Assembly (NCBI GenBank): GCA_052400685.1
Contig: JBQTGJ010000025.1
Strand: one strand, 5' to 3'
DNA: 52,766 nt
From: CAZHHH01 sp052400685
GTDB lineage: Bacteria > Bacteroidota > Bacteroidia > Bacteroidales > Marinilabiliaceae
Translations under genes and position numbers: made by a program
Shown: positions 1-7,776 of the stretch, piece by piece
How positions within the stretch are numbered: position 1 is the first letter of the stretch
How the letters are laid out: every line of letters begins with the position of its first letter
Notes under the pieces: model-generated
The model's database searches: none
Seen by the model: the letters and a program-made list of their open reading frames with translations, nothing else
Told to the model about the DNA's origin: nothing

Positions 1-151
1 TCTTGCTCATGTTTTTTTTGATGCAAAAATATTCCCGATCATCTAATTATGAAATATGCACGCAATGGGGTGGATACATTTTTCTCTTTAAATTTGCGAT
101 ACTAAAGGAATAGTGTGAACCATCCCTTTAGTATTGTTATTGGAACTAAAT

Positions 152-337
152 TTAGACGGCAACCCCAATTATTATACACAATAGAAAACTTATTCCTAAT
201 AAAACATAATTTAGAAATGGTTTTTTAATGAAATTTGACTGAGAACCCCAACAATTGTCAGTATTAATCCGTCTACTGTAAGAATATGTTTTTTTTATCT
301 CATAAATTTTAAATGTATTCAATATATTCGTTTCCAA
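152..337 (-). CDS. Possible small hydrophobic-tailed protein (weak)
   Basis: I do not recognise this 61-residue frame. It starts at TTG, ten bases after the stop of the membrane protein gene at 347-754, so it could be the last gene of the left peptide cluster. The N-terminal half is polar and the C-terminal 17 or so residues form one hydrophobic segment (VLLGISFLLCIIIGVAV). There is no double-glycine leader. With no ATG start and no family match I can only call it a possible tail-anchored small protein; it may be a chance frame. Confidence 0.25.
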   Translation of the reverse strand: METNILNTFKIYEIKKTYSYSRRINTDNCWGSQSNFIKKPFLNYVLLGISFLLCIIIGVAV

Positions 338-346
338 TCTGTTTCG

Positions 347-754
347 TCATATAAGTAAGAAGGAAATTTTAAGAAGCAGGCGATTTTTAAAAAACAGGTG
401 TAGTGACTTATACAACACAATAGAAATAAATATTCCAATACAAATCCCTACAATATCATAAATATCTATAGGTATATCTTTAGCATAAAATCTATAGAAT
501 TCATTGAATATATTGGAAAAAAATGAAATAAAGATTGTTGCTGTATATTTACTTGTTGATTTTTTAAAACAAGCTAAAAGGAAAGTACTACCTATTGCTG
601 CTAATAAGCTGGGAAGATTCTGTAAAATTACTAAACTACTATGAGGTCTAATCTCGTCTTGTATTTGCACGGTATATTTGATACACAAATAATTTATAAA
701 AATGCATACGGCAAGTAAACACACCTTCACTACTGCATTTGATTTCTTTTTCAT
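347..754 (-). CDS. Multi-pass membrane protein, candidate immunity protein
   Basis: This 135-residue protein has an ATG start, a lysine-rich N-terminus and about four hydrophobic segments (roughly residues 7-27, 43-62, 71-86 and 98-116). The stretch around residues 84-108 (NEFYRF, then DIYDIVGICIG) faintly recalls VanZ-like membrane proteins, but I would not assign it. It lies directly downstream of two double-glycine-leader peptide genes and on the same strand, with a hairpin at 798-830 in between. Small membrane proteins in that position often protect the producer against its own bacteriocin, so an immunity role is an inference from context only. Confidence 0.55.
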   Translation of the reverse strand: MKKKSNAVVKVCLLAVCIFINYLCIKYTVQIQDEIRPHSSLVILQNLPSLLAAIGSTFLLACFKKSTSKYTATIFISFFSNIFNEFYRFYAKDIPIDIYDIVGICIGIFISIVLYKSLHLFFKNRLLLKISFLLI

Positions 755-797
755 GCAAATAAGTTATTGACACAATTTACTACAATTTTATGCTAAA

Positions 798-830
798 AGA
801 GGTCACTTTATAAATTATAGAGTGACCTCT
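798..830 (-). terminator. Hairpin between peptide genes and membrane protein gene
   Basis: A 10-bp perfect stem (AGAGGTCACT with AGTGACCTCT) encloses a 13-base loop. On the minus strand it is followed by TTTTAGC, a short U-tract. It lies just past the stop of the peptide gene at 838-1017, so it may partly terminate transcription between the peptides and the downstream membrane gene. Confidence 0.5.
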
Positions 831-837
831 GAATTAT

Positions 838-1017
838 TTAACCTGCACTATATCCTTTTTTAAAGCCCTCCACAAATCCATCCCTGTCATCCCAACAGCA
901 TATTAGAAGAGCAATGGCAGCCCCAATTAAAACTCCATGAGCACCACCATTCGTTTCTTTTAATTCAGTGTCTTCCAAACATACTACATTACATCTGTTT
1001 AATGCAAAATTTTTCAT
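838..1017 (-). CDS. Double-glycine-leader peptide (bacteriocin-like precursor) L2
   Basis: This 59-residue frame has an ATG start. The leader is about 25 residues (MKNFALNRCNVV, then LEDTELKETNGG) and ends in Gly-Gly at residues 24-25, the cleavage signal recognised by C39 peptidase exporters such as the one 350 bp upstream. The predicted mature peptide begins AHGVLIGAAIALLICC, a glycine/alanine-rich hydrophobic helix with two adjacent cysteines, followed by an acidic stretch and a basic tail ending KKGYSAG. The composition fits a class II-type bacteriocin or a secreted signalling peptide. The function is unproven; the leader motif and context carry the call. Confidence 0.75.
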   Translation of the reverse strand: MKNFALNRCNVVCLEDTELKETNGGAHGVLIGAAIALLICCWDDRDGFVEGFKKGYSAG

Positions 1018-1041
1018 AATGTATATTTTTAGTTACTATAA

Positions 1042-1218
1042 TTACCCAGCAGCCCAAGGATTATTAAGTTCGCTTGTAGAATTCATAAATTTGACAAATT
1101 TTTTCACTACAAATCCAACAGCATAACCTATATCTTCAGCTACTTGTCCTCCTCCATTTTTTTTTAGTGATTCTTCAAAGCTCAATTCTGTTACATCAAA
1201 TTCAATTAAATTTACCAT
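1042..1218 (-). CDS. Double-glycine-leader peptide (bacteriocin-like precursor) L1
   Basis: This 58-residue frame begins at the ATG at 1218; an in-frame TTG at 1251 would add 11 residues that do not fit a leader. The leader reads MVNLIEFDVTELSFEESLKK, then NGGG, with the classic pattern of a Leu-Ser pair and acidic residues before Gly-Gly (residues 22-23). The predicted mature part is QVAEDIGYAVGFVVKKFVKF followed by a polar end finishing in NPWAAG, so it could form a short amphipathic cationic helix. It is the first gene after the exporter operon and the left inverted repeat, and probably a substrate of that exporter. Confidence 0.75.
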   Translation of the reverse strand: MVNLIEFDVTELSFEESLKKNGGGQVAEDIGYAVGFVVKKFVKFMNSTSELNNPWAAG

Positions 1219-1329
1219 AGTGTTACAATTTAAAAAATTTGCAGATGTCAACCTTTCCCGGGCGTTGACTACCTCCCAATCATAGAAAGATTCTATTAGC
1301 CGGCATGTTGAATATATCTAATCATATTG

Positions 1330-1390
1330 CTAAAATAGTCCTGTCCCGTGCATAAAAAAAGCACGGAAAAATTAAATTTCAGAAAAAACG
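1330..1390 (-). repeat. Left copy of 61-bp inverted repeat flanking the exporter segment
   Basis: Read on the minus strand, this 61-bp segment matches 5554-5614 on the plus strand at 57 of 61 positions. It starts inside the final codons of the ABC exporter gene (Val-Phe-Ser-Glu-Ile-stop), continues through a small CCGTGC/GCACGG hairpin with a T-rich loop, and ends in GACTATTTTAG shortly before the left peptide genes. TATTTTAG resembles the Bacteroidota -7 box (TAnnTTTG) but no clear -33 box is visible. The two copies face outwards. Confidence 0.9.
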
Positions 1391-3534
1391 GGCGGTATTT
1401 GTTTTTGCCACATTTGATAATATTTCCCCTGACTTTTATACAGATCAAAGTGGGAGCCCTCCTCTATCAACTGGCCATTTTCGAGTACCACAATTTTATC
1501 CGCCTCCATGACAGTACTCAATCGGTGGGCAATGACTATGATGGTTTTTCCTTCGGATTTCAACTGTTCGATGGTACTTTGTACAAAACTTTCTGATTTC
1601 GAATCAAGAGAGGAAGTGGCCTCGTCGAGCAACAGAATTTCCGGGTTTTTGTAAAGTGCTCTGGCTATCGCAAGACGCTGTTTCTGTCCGCCGGAGACAG
1701 AGGCCCCGTTTTCTCCCAAATAGGATTCAAATCCGGCAGGGAGTTTTTCAATAAAACTCAGTATCCCCAATTGTTTGCAAATTGATAAGATTCGTTCCAT
1801 ATCGGGATGGAACTCTCCAACAGCAATGTTTTCAACCACATTCCCGGCAAACAAATCCAGTTTTTGTGGTACGCTGGCAACCAGACTTCGTAAACTGTGA
1901 TTGGTAAAATAATTAATATTGTGCTCTCCAATGTAGATGCTTCCATCACTTATGGGATACAATTTTTGTAATAAGGAAGCCAGGGTCGTTTTCCCCGAGC
2001 CACTCTCCCCAATAACAGCTGTGATTTTTCCTTTGGGGATCAACAGACTGAAATTATCAAAGACATCCACCCGGGTACCATAGCTGAATTTTATTTTTTC
2101 AAAACGTATGTCTCCAATTAAATCTTTCCTAAGTTCAATTTTGTCATTATCGGCTTCTCTTTCCAGATCCATTATCTCAAATAGACGATCGGAAGCTATG
2201 AGCGCATTCTGAATAGTTTTATTCATCCCCACTAACTGCGCTGCCGGTGAGGTAAAATAGCCCAGAATAGCATAAAAGGAAAGTAATTCTCCAGGTGTAA
2301 TAGATTGATCTAATACAAAATAAGAGCCGGTCCACAGCAAAATGATTACAAACGCTCTGTTCAGCAACTCAGATGAATTTCCAGCAAAAATCGAGTTAAT
2401 TCCAGACTTATATACTGTTTTCAGGAGCGTAATAAAACGCGTTTCAGTTTTGATATTAGCAAAATTCTCCAGCCCAAATTGCTTTATGGTTTTAACCGAA
2501 TTAAGCGACTCCACCAGCTGACTTTCAAGATCAGCAGCATGTTCCATCAGCTTACGTTCTTGTTTTTTATTCAAATAATTCACGAGAAAGTAAATTACAG
2601 AATACAGTGGAATTACAATAGCCATAATCAATGCCAATTTCCAGCTATAAATGAACATGAGTGTAAAAGAGAAAAAAACAATAAAAACATTTACCACTAA
2701 ATTAACAGCTGTATCATTGATAAAAGCACGGATTTTAACAGCATCGTTAATTCGTGAAACAATTTCCCCCACCCTCATGGTATCAAAAAAACGTTGAGGT
2801 AATCTTAATAAGTGTTTGTAATATCCAAGAATCAGTTGGGCATCTATCTTTTGCCCTGTTCGAAGCATTAAAATACTTTTGGATATCCCAATAAATAATT
2901 GGAAAATTAGCAACACAACCATTCCTATACTTAGGATATTCAGCAAATTTACATTACCATTAATTAGAACATTATCTGTAATTTTTTGAATATAGACCGA
3001 CGTGGACAACCCTAATATTGTATAAATAACAGCTCCTAAAAGAGCCTGAATCAAAATGCTTTTATGAGGTTTTAGTAAAAAGACAAATCTCTTTAGGTTA
3101 GAAATTTTTTCATTAGCTTCAATGAAATCAGCCCCGGGCGCCATCAATAATAAAACACCTGTCCATATTTCGGCAAATTCAGTGACTGATACTTTATGCA
3201 TTTGCCCATCTCCCGGATCCATGTATTCCACCTGACTATTTTTGACTTTATAGATCACTACAAAATGATGTAATACTTTATTTACCACTACGTGGGCAAT
3301 GGATGGTAAAGGAATTTTTGGAAGTGAATCAACTCCACCTTTTACCCCTTTCGCCGTAAATCCCATCTTTTCGGAAGCTTTGAGTAGCCCCAGTACATTG
3401 GTTCCTTTTTTGTCTGTTCCGGCCATTTGCCGGATTCTTGACACCGGCAGCTTTAACTTATAATGAGCTGCCACAGAAGCAAGACATGCAGCTCCACAAT
3501 CAGTAATATCTCGTTGTTTAATTTTTATAAACAT
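1372..3534 (-). CDS. Peptidase-containing ABC exporter (C39 family, bacteriocin type)
   Basis: This 720-residue inner-membrane exporter cleaves double-glycine leaders and pumps out the mature peptide with ATP. The N-terminal C39 peptidase (about residues 1-130) shows its catalytic residues: Cys13 in DITDCGAACL, His90 in LHHFVVIYKV and Asp106 in EYMDPGDG. A six-helix ABC transmembrane domain follows (about 155-435). The ATPase domain has Walker A (GESGSGKTT), signature (VSGGQKQRLAIARAL), Walker B (ILLLDEATSSLD) and H-loop (IVIAHRLST). The length is normal for LcnC/ComA/NisT-like peptidase transporters. It is one base downstream of the HlyD-like gene, so co-transcribed. Its last codons lie inside the left inverted repeat. 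All key residues are present, so it should be active if its adaptor partner is. Confidence 0.95.
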   Translation of the reverse strand: MFIKIKQRDITDCGAACLASVAAHYKLKLPVSRIRQMAGTDKKGTNVLGLLKASEKMGFTAKGVKGGVDSLPKIPLPSIAHVVVNKVLHHFVVIYKVKNSQVEYMDPGDGQMHKVSVTEFAEIWTGVLLLMAPGADFIEANEKISNLKRFVFLLKPHKSILIQALLGAVIYTILGLSTSVYIQKITDNVLINGNVNLLNILSIGMVVLLIFQLFIGISKSILMLRTGQKIDAQLILGYYKHLLRLPQRFFDTMRVGEIVSRINDAVKIRAFINDTAVNLVVNVFIVFFSFTLMFIYSWKLALIMAIVIPLYSVIYFLVNYLNKKQERKLMEHAADLESQLVESLNSVKTIKQFGLENFANIKTETRFITLLKTVYKSGINSIFAGNSSELLNRAFVIILLWTGSYFVLDQSITPGELLSFYAILGYFTSPAAQLVGMNKTIQNALIASDRLFEIMDLEREADNDKIELRKDLIGDIRFEKIKFSYGTRVDVFDNFSLLIPKGKITAVIGESGSGKTTLASLLQKLYPISDGSIYIGEHNINYFTNHSLRSLVASVPQKLDLFAGNVVENIAVGEFHPDMERILSICKQLGILSFIEKLPAGFESYLGENGASVSGGQKQRLAIARALYKNPEILLLDEATSSLDSKSESFVQSTIEQLKSEGKTIIVIAHRLSTVMEADKIVVLENGQLIEEGSHFDLYKSQGKYYQMWQKQIPPVFSEI

Positions 3535-3535
3535 T

Positions 3536-4679
3536 TTACATTATTTTAGGGTTAAGCCAATCATCTACTTCATCAAAGATTAACTGAAACAAGGTGCGCC
3601 GAGTCATCACAAATCGCCCGGTCAGAGTCATCCCTTTTTTCAAAAAGCCTTTTTGGCCGGTTTTGAGTTGAAGATAATTGGATGACAATTCGCATCGAAC
3701 CCTAAAAACAGGTTGATTTTTAATAACGATTATATCATCCGGGATATTAATGACTTTCCCTTCCATGAGTCCCCATTGGTTATAATCAAATGCATCAAAC
3801 TGAAAGCGAACTTTCTGACCATTTCTTAAGTAACCAATATCTGATGAATTTACATAACACTCTGCCACAAGGGATTCGTCAGGTGATATTTCGGCGAGTT
3901 TCTGTCCGGGACTGACAAAACTGCCTGCTTGTATTCCCTCAACACCTAATAATGAGCCAGACATAGGAGCCGTTATAATATATTGATTTTTTTCTTCTTT
4001 CAATTGCCTGATTGAAGATTTAATATCCTCATTTTCCATTTGAAGCCGGGATATTTCAAATTGCCAACTATTTTTTGTCTTCTGTTTGAATAATTCTAAT
4101 TGCGACTGCAAAGTCTCAAGGTTATTCTTACTTTTCAAAAAGTCTTTTTGCGCAATTACTTTCTCTGAATAAAGATATTTTTGTTGGTCATAGTCCTCCT
4201 GCAGTAACTCCAGTTTAATGAGAAATTCTTTTAATCCTGCGGTGTACTGAATTCCATTCGTTTTTATATTTAAGTGTTTTTATATGCTGATATTGATCCC
4301 TGTATAAATTTCCCAGATCTTTCAAAAAAAGAAGATTCGTTTCAAGCTGCTTCATGAAATTTTCCAACTGAGCACTTATATGTTCTGATTCAAGTATTAC
4401 AAGAGTATCTCCATTTTTAATATGACGATCCTCTTCTAAAAAAGTTTTCGTAACCCGACCATATAAAGCTGGAATAATGGAGCTATTCTCATTTTTTGTG
4501 CGAATAACCCCTCGACTTTGTGAGGTAACATCCACAGAGATGACAGGAAGTAATGACAGTCCGGATGTGACTAATAATAAAATGCTTAAGTATATCCAAT
4601 GAAAAGATTTATTGTTCCGGTAAAAGAGAGTTTCAGTTGTGTTTTCAATAATCTCGGGGGGAAAAAGTTGTTGGGACAT
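3536..4679 (-). pseudogene. HlyD-family export adaptor, frameshifted
   Basis: This is the periplasmic adaptor expected to link the C39 exporter to an outer-membrane channel. The first part starts at the ATG at 4679 (MSQQLFPPEI), has one membrane segment (about residues 30-50) and a biotinyl-lipoyl-like half motif (IPALYGRVTKTFLEEDRHIK). It then runs into a stop at 4215. Reading one base out of frame restores the family sequence at once (TAGLKEFLIKLELLQEDYDQ) and continues through a coiled coil to the beta-barrel part (APMSGSLLGVEGIQAGSFVS) and the stop at 3536. The break lies near 4261-4265, a run of five T (five A on the coding strand): removing one base fuses the halves. Intact length would be about 380 residues. 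It could be a real inactivating mutation, phase variation in a short homopolymer, or a sequencing error. Confidence 0.85.
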
Positions 4680-4775
4680 GGTGTTTGTTTTTTGTAAAAT
4701 AAAATACAAAGTCACAAAATGATATTCATCTGTCGGTGCTATACAAAATGCAGGGTATTTAAATTAAATAGCTTT

Positions 4776-5096
4776 TCAGATATTGCAAAATGAAGGCAAA
4801 TAGAACTTTGAAGCAAAAAGGTGATATCCTCCGGCAAATTGCGTCCCTTTGCTTTTCTCAATTTCTTCACAATTAAAATAGACCCTTAGTCTCCTATTGT
4901 TTTTATACCCAAAGCTCTGGCATATTCGCGAATAGCATACGTCGACGCCATAACTTCTTAACTCATCAAGATAGTTATATAATTGTCGACGACTAATACC
5001 AACTTTCTGCGCAAATTCATCCGGAGTTCCTGTTCTTCGTTCACGTATTAGTTTGTCAATTTTTTCGAGGTGCTCAATCTGTTTTATTAACATCAT
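4776..5096 (-). CDS. Helix-turn-helix protein, first gene of exporter operon
   Basis: This 106-residue protein carries an HTH_11-like winged-helix start: EKIDKLIRERRTGTPDEFAQ, then KVGISRRQLYNYLDELRSYG (about residues 10-50). The remaining half is basic then hydrophobic and matches nothing I know. Proteins of this kind often sit beside double-glycine peptide exporters in Bacteroidota. It is 97 bases upstream of the adaptor gene on the same strand, so it is probably a local regulator of the exporter and peptides, by inference. A second ATG one codon in is equally possible as the start. Confidence 0.7.
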   Translation of the reverse strand: MMLIKQIEHLEKIDKLIRERRTGTPDEFAQKVGISRRQLYNYLDELRSYGVDVCYSRICQSFGYKNNRRLRVYFNCEEIEKSKGTQFAGGYHLFASKFYLPSFCNI

Positions 5097-5553
5097 GGGA
5101 ATGGGGTTTAAAATGTTATATTAATGGAGAATTAAAGGATTTAATTAATCGGGAAGAAGAGAGATCCCAATTAGAATTCTAAAGGAAAGTAACATTTTTG
5201 CATAATTTTAGGGTTTTTGGTTTTGAATCAAAACAAATATATGAAATAAATCACAAAATGGAAATACTTTAAATTGCCAAAGTCATGTCATAAAATTGGA
5301 AGTGATGCTATTAATGATATGCTTGCAGCGGCAACATATAACTTTCAAAGGAGAGCTATGAATGTTCTTTGGTTTGATATTATTTTTCCTTTTGTTGAGC
5401 TGTTTTTTCAGAAGAAATCTGACTACTCAAAAAAATAGTATCCGTATAAAATATAAAATCAGAAAAAGTCTCTTTTCGCCGAATTAATGATTTTTACTGG
5501 GATATTTGTTATTTTTTTGTCTAAAAAAGAAAAATCGAGAAACTAATGTCTTC
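5097..5553. other. AT-rich gap upstream of exporter operon
   Basis: No convincing gene. The gap should contain the leftward promoter of the HTH-HlyD-ABC operon and, at its right end, the inverted repeat at 5554. Just before the repeat the in-frame codons read Met-Ser-Ser-Val-Phe-Ser-Glu-Ile-stop, matching the exporter C-terminus only in the last residues. Confidence 0.5.
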
Positions 5554-5614
5554 CGTTTTTTCTGAAATTTAATTTTTCCGTGTTTTTTTTGTGCACGGAA
5601 CAAGACTATTTTAG
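5554..5614 (+). repeat. Right copy of 61-bp inverted repeat
   Basis: This is the plus-strand partner of 1330-1390, with four substitutions and no gaps. It contains the codons VFSEI-stop of the exporter although no exporter gene precedes it here, then the CCGTG/CACGG hairpin and GACTATTTTAG. It lies 79 bases before the first peptide gene of the right cluster. Confidence 0.9.
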
Positions 5615-5693
5615 TACTCTGATAATTTAATTTAGCTGTAAGGTATAAAAATATCCGTACCCAAAGTTATTAACAATTTAAAATTCTACAATT

Positions 5694-5873
5694 ATGAAAA
5701 CAACATTGGATTTGAAAGAATCAGGCATTGCGTTTTTAGACAAAAACGAACTGAAGAAAACGAATGGTGGTTTTTGGGTAACAATTGGGATTATTGCTTC
5801 ATTTATCGCTGTAGGAGCTGCAATTGATTATGTGGCTGGAGAATTCATAGAAGGTTGGCAAAATCCAAAATAA
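5694..5873 (+). CDS. Double-glycine-leader peptide (bacteriocin-like precursor) R1
   Basis: This 59-residue frame has an ATG start. The leader MKTTLDLKESGIAFLDKNEL ends KKTNGG, with Gly-Gly at residues 25-26. The mature part FWVTIGIIASFIAVGAAIDY is a strongly hydrophobic helix with small residues, followed by an acidic segment and EGWQNPK. Leader (ELKKTNGG) and tail resemble those of the left-cluster peptide at 838-1017 (ELKETNGG), so the two clusters share an origin at least in the leaders. It is probably secreted by the C39 exporter of this locus. Confidence 0.78.
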   Translation: MKTTLDLKESGIAFLDKNELKKTNGGFWVTIGIIASFIAVGAAIDYVAGEFIEGWQNPK

Positions 5874-5891
5874 TTTTATAAAATTTGAATA

Positions 5892-6059
5892 ATGGAAAAA
5901 TTTAAGATTTTGGAAGTAAAAGAATTAGAAGTTAGTGACTTATACGACATTAACGGAGGTGGTCCAATAAAAGATGCAATATCTTGGTATTATCAAACAA
6001 TGGGTAGTTTTTTCCATGGTCTTTATGATGGGTTAGTCGGTAATGACTCCGCAGTATAA
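5892..6059 (+). CDS. Double-glycine-leader peptide (bacteriocin-like precursor) R2
   Basis: This 55-residue frame starts 18 bases after the previous stop. The leader is MEKFKILEVKELEVSDLYDI followed by NGGG, with the Leu-x-x-Ile-Asn-Gly-Gly pattern typical of C39 substrates (Gly-Gly at residues 22-23). The mature part GPIKDAISWYYQTMGSFFHG ends with LYDGLVGNDSAV and is aromatic and glycine-rich. Tight spacing with the preceding peptide gene suggests a two-peptide system, which is an inference. Confidence 0.76.
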   Translation: MEKFKILEVKELEVSDLYDINGGGPIKDAISWYYQTMGSFFHGLYDGLVGNDSAV

Positions 6060-6216
6060 AACAATATGACTATCCGTATCATTACCCAAATGGCGGGTTA
6101 AGCAATTGATTTCATGTGGTATATGTCTTGGTTGTTTTTTGTGAAATTCAAATATTCAACAGATTTCAATTGTTTTAAGGTATATATCCGGTTATCCATA
6201 TAATACAATTATCTAA

Positions 6217-6420
6217 ATGGAAAAATTTAAGCTTATTAAATTTTTGTTCTTCGGATTAGGAATAGCATGTTTAGTTTTTTTCTTTGATACAATTATATCA
6301 GAAAGAAATCACTATTACAGCTTTTTATCAATTCCTACTACTAAGAATGTGAATCTAATTATACTCTTAGTATTAGCTCTTATATTAATTCTTAGTGGAT
6401 TAAAAATTAAGTCAAAATAG
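6217..6420 (+). CDS. Two-helix small membrane protein, candidate immunity protein
   Basis: This 67-residue protein has two hydrophobic helices (about residues 9-24 and 46-62) joined by a polar loop (IISERNHYYS), and a basic end (GLKIKSK). No double-glycine leader is present. Its first residues (MEKFKLI) copy those of the neighbouring peptide (MEKFKIL), suggesting that the start region was duplicated or shared. It lies between peptide genes on the same strand, as the membrane protein at 347-754 does in the left cluster. An immunity role is plausible but unproven. Confidence 0.6.
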   Translation: MEKFKLIKFLFFGLGIACLVFFFDTIISERNHYYSFLSIPTTKNVNLIILLVLALILILSGLKIKSK

Positions 6421-6453
6421 ATATATGTTTTTCAAATAATAAACATCAAAGCA

Positions 6454-6633
6454 ATGAAATATATACAATACAATGGTTTAAGACCGTTAAGCATAAAAGA
6501 AAGTTTTCAAATTAACGGTGGTGAAGCTGCCGAGGGATCGTATAGTTTAGGTTATAAAATAGGGAGTTCGATTAGAAATGTTTGGATTTTATTTTGGACG
6601 CATGACACTATGGGTGCGGAAATGTGTTGTTAA
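6454..6633 (+). CDS. Double-glycine-leader peptide (bacteriocin-like precursor) R3
   Basis: This 59-residue frame has an ATG start 33 bases after the membrane protein. The leader MKYIQYNGLRPLSIKESFQI ends NGG (residues 21-23), with the Leu-Ser...Glu-Ser-Phe-x-Ile-Asn-Gly-Gly pattern. The mature part begins EAAEGSYSLGYKIGSSIRN, then WILFWTHDTMGAEMCC, ending in two cysteines. The terminal Cys-Cys could form a disulphide or be modified. It is probably another cargo of the C39 exporter. Confidence 0.74.
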   Translation: MKYIQYNGLRPLSIKESFQINGGEAAEGSYSLGYKIGSSIRNVWILFWTHDTMGAEMCC

Positions 6634-6689
6634 TTTAAACTAAACGTAAGCATAAAATTTCAATTTCATAAGCATAGAATTGAAACCAT

Positions 6690-6755
6690 TATTGTCCGGT
6701 AAAATATATTTTTCATTTAAGAGAACAAGTCGTACGGATTTTTACCGAAGTTTTG
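6690..6755 (-). repeat. Degenerate copy of the CCGGTAAAA-ended repeat
   Basis: On the minus strand this reads like the segment seen at 30134-30200, 49165-49240 and 49584-49651: a GC-rich core near TCCGTACGACTTG, then TTAAATGAAAAAT, then TTTTACCGGACAAT. It is diverged in the core and is probably an old copy. Confidence 0.45.
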
Positions 6756-6794
6756 ATTGTGAATCGGGTATTTTGATTATGGAGGTAACGAAAA

Positions 6795-6822
6795 AAAGGA
6801 CAGAGTGAAATCTCTGTCCTTT
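6795..6822 (-). terminator. Terminator between peptide cluster and DUF1080 gene
   Basis: An 11-bp perfect stem (AAAGGACAGAG with CTCTGTCCTTT) encloses a 6-base loop. On the minus strand it is followed by a run of T, so it should end the DUF1080 transcript; on the plus strand GCTGTTTTT follows, so it may also stop the right peptide cluster. Confidence 0.85.
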
Positions 6823-6902
6823 GCTGTTTTTAAACTATAAAATAGTCTTTGAGAAACGATGCGGCGCTGTTTGATGCTTAAACAGGGACATCTCCGCCTG
6901 TG

Positions 6903-7571
6903 TTATAGTTTTGTGATTTCTACTTTACGAAAATCAATGGGATAGCCTTCATATTGCAAAAGGATACGTCCTTTCAACACCGAGGAATCACTTCCTTCGT
7001 TTACCAGCGTTCCGTTAAGTTCTTGTTTAACCGTCCCGTTTTCGCAGGTAATAACAGCTGTGTTCCATTCTCCTATCTGTTTTGCCGCATCTGCAAAACG
7101 TTTTGCATTTACGCTGCGTCCGGCTTCTGTTTTCACCCCATTAATTTGTAGCGTTACGTTTTGGAGAAGAATGAAATCTCCGGTAGCACCTTCTTTTACC
7201 TGAAATTGAATGCCTTGAGGCCATAGTGTGTCAGGCGTTTTGCGTGGTACCAGATACATTATTCCACTATTTTTTTTGTTGTTTTTTCTTGTGAAAGTTG
7301 AATCGGTATTCCATCGGAATTCAACTGTTAACCGGAAATTTTTGTACGAATGCTTCGACATTAAATAACCGGCTTTTGGACCATATAAGCGAATCATTTG
7401 CTGGTCGGCATAAAACAGTTCAGAGGCATCCTTATGCTTCCCTGATTCAGGTTCATAGGCGTACCAGCCATCTAAATTTTTATGGTTGAACAGCTCAGTG
7501 GTTGATTGAGCATTACTCTGAAATGGAATTGTTAGTAACAATAAGACTAAATAACGAAATGCAAAATTCAT
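6903..7571 (-). CDS. Secreted DUF1080 / 3-keto-disaccharide hydrolase-like protein
   Basis: This 222-residue protein has a signal peptide (MNFAFRYLVLLLLTIPFQSN then AQ) and one DUF1080 (PF06439) concanavalin-like domain: ELFNHKNLDGWYAYEPES near the start, EFRWNTDSTF in the middle, NSGIMYLVP, GIQFQVKEG and ILLQYEGYPIDFRKVEI at the end. Family members act on 3-keto-glycosides or other sugars in the periplasm or outside the cell; the substrate here cannot be read from the sequence. It stands alone with its own terminator and is not part of a sugar-oxidation operon. Confidence 0.85.
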   Translation of the reverse strand: MNFAFRYLVLLLLTIPFQSNAQSTTELFNHKNLDGWYAYEPESGKHKDASELFYADQQMIRLYGPKAGYLMSKHSYKNFRLTVEFRWNTDSTFTRKNNKKNSGIMYLVPRKTPDTLWPQGIQFQVKEGATGDFILLQNVTLQINGVKTEAGRSVNAKRFADAAKQIGEWNTAVITCENGTVKQELNGTLVNEGSDSSVLKGRILLQYEGYPIDFRKVEITKL

Positions 7572-7776
7572 AATAGTATGTTTAATGTTTATATATGTTC
7601 TGTTTCCTGACCTGATTAGGAGTCGTTGGTGCAGCTTGTTAGTTTGTAATCTGTTTTTTTCAAAACAGGCAATTGGTGACAGTTCACAATATACCGATGG
7701 GGTAAAGTTTTTAATTGGATCGGGTTTTTGATAGACAGTTGCTAATATGGCGACTGCCGTCTGCCGGCGACTTAAT

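Noticed and set aside
1..10. A possible minus-strand gene starting at position 10 (Met-Ser-Lys).
   Set aside because: Only three codons lie in the window, so nothing can be supported.
5097..5553. An invertase or recombinase gene near the inverted repeats.
   Set aside because: No open frame with recombinase motifs is present in this gap or elsewhere in the window.
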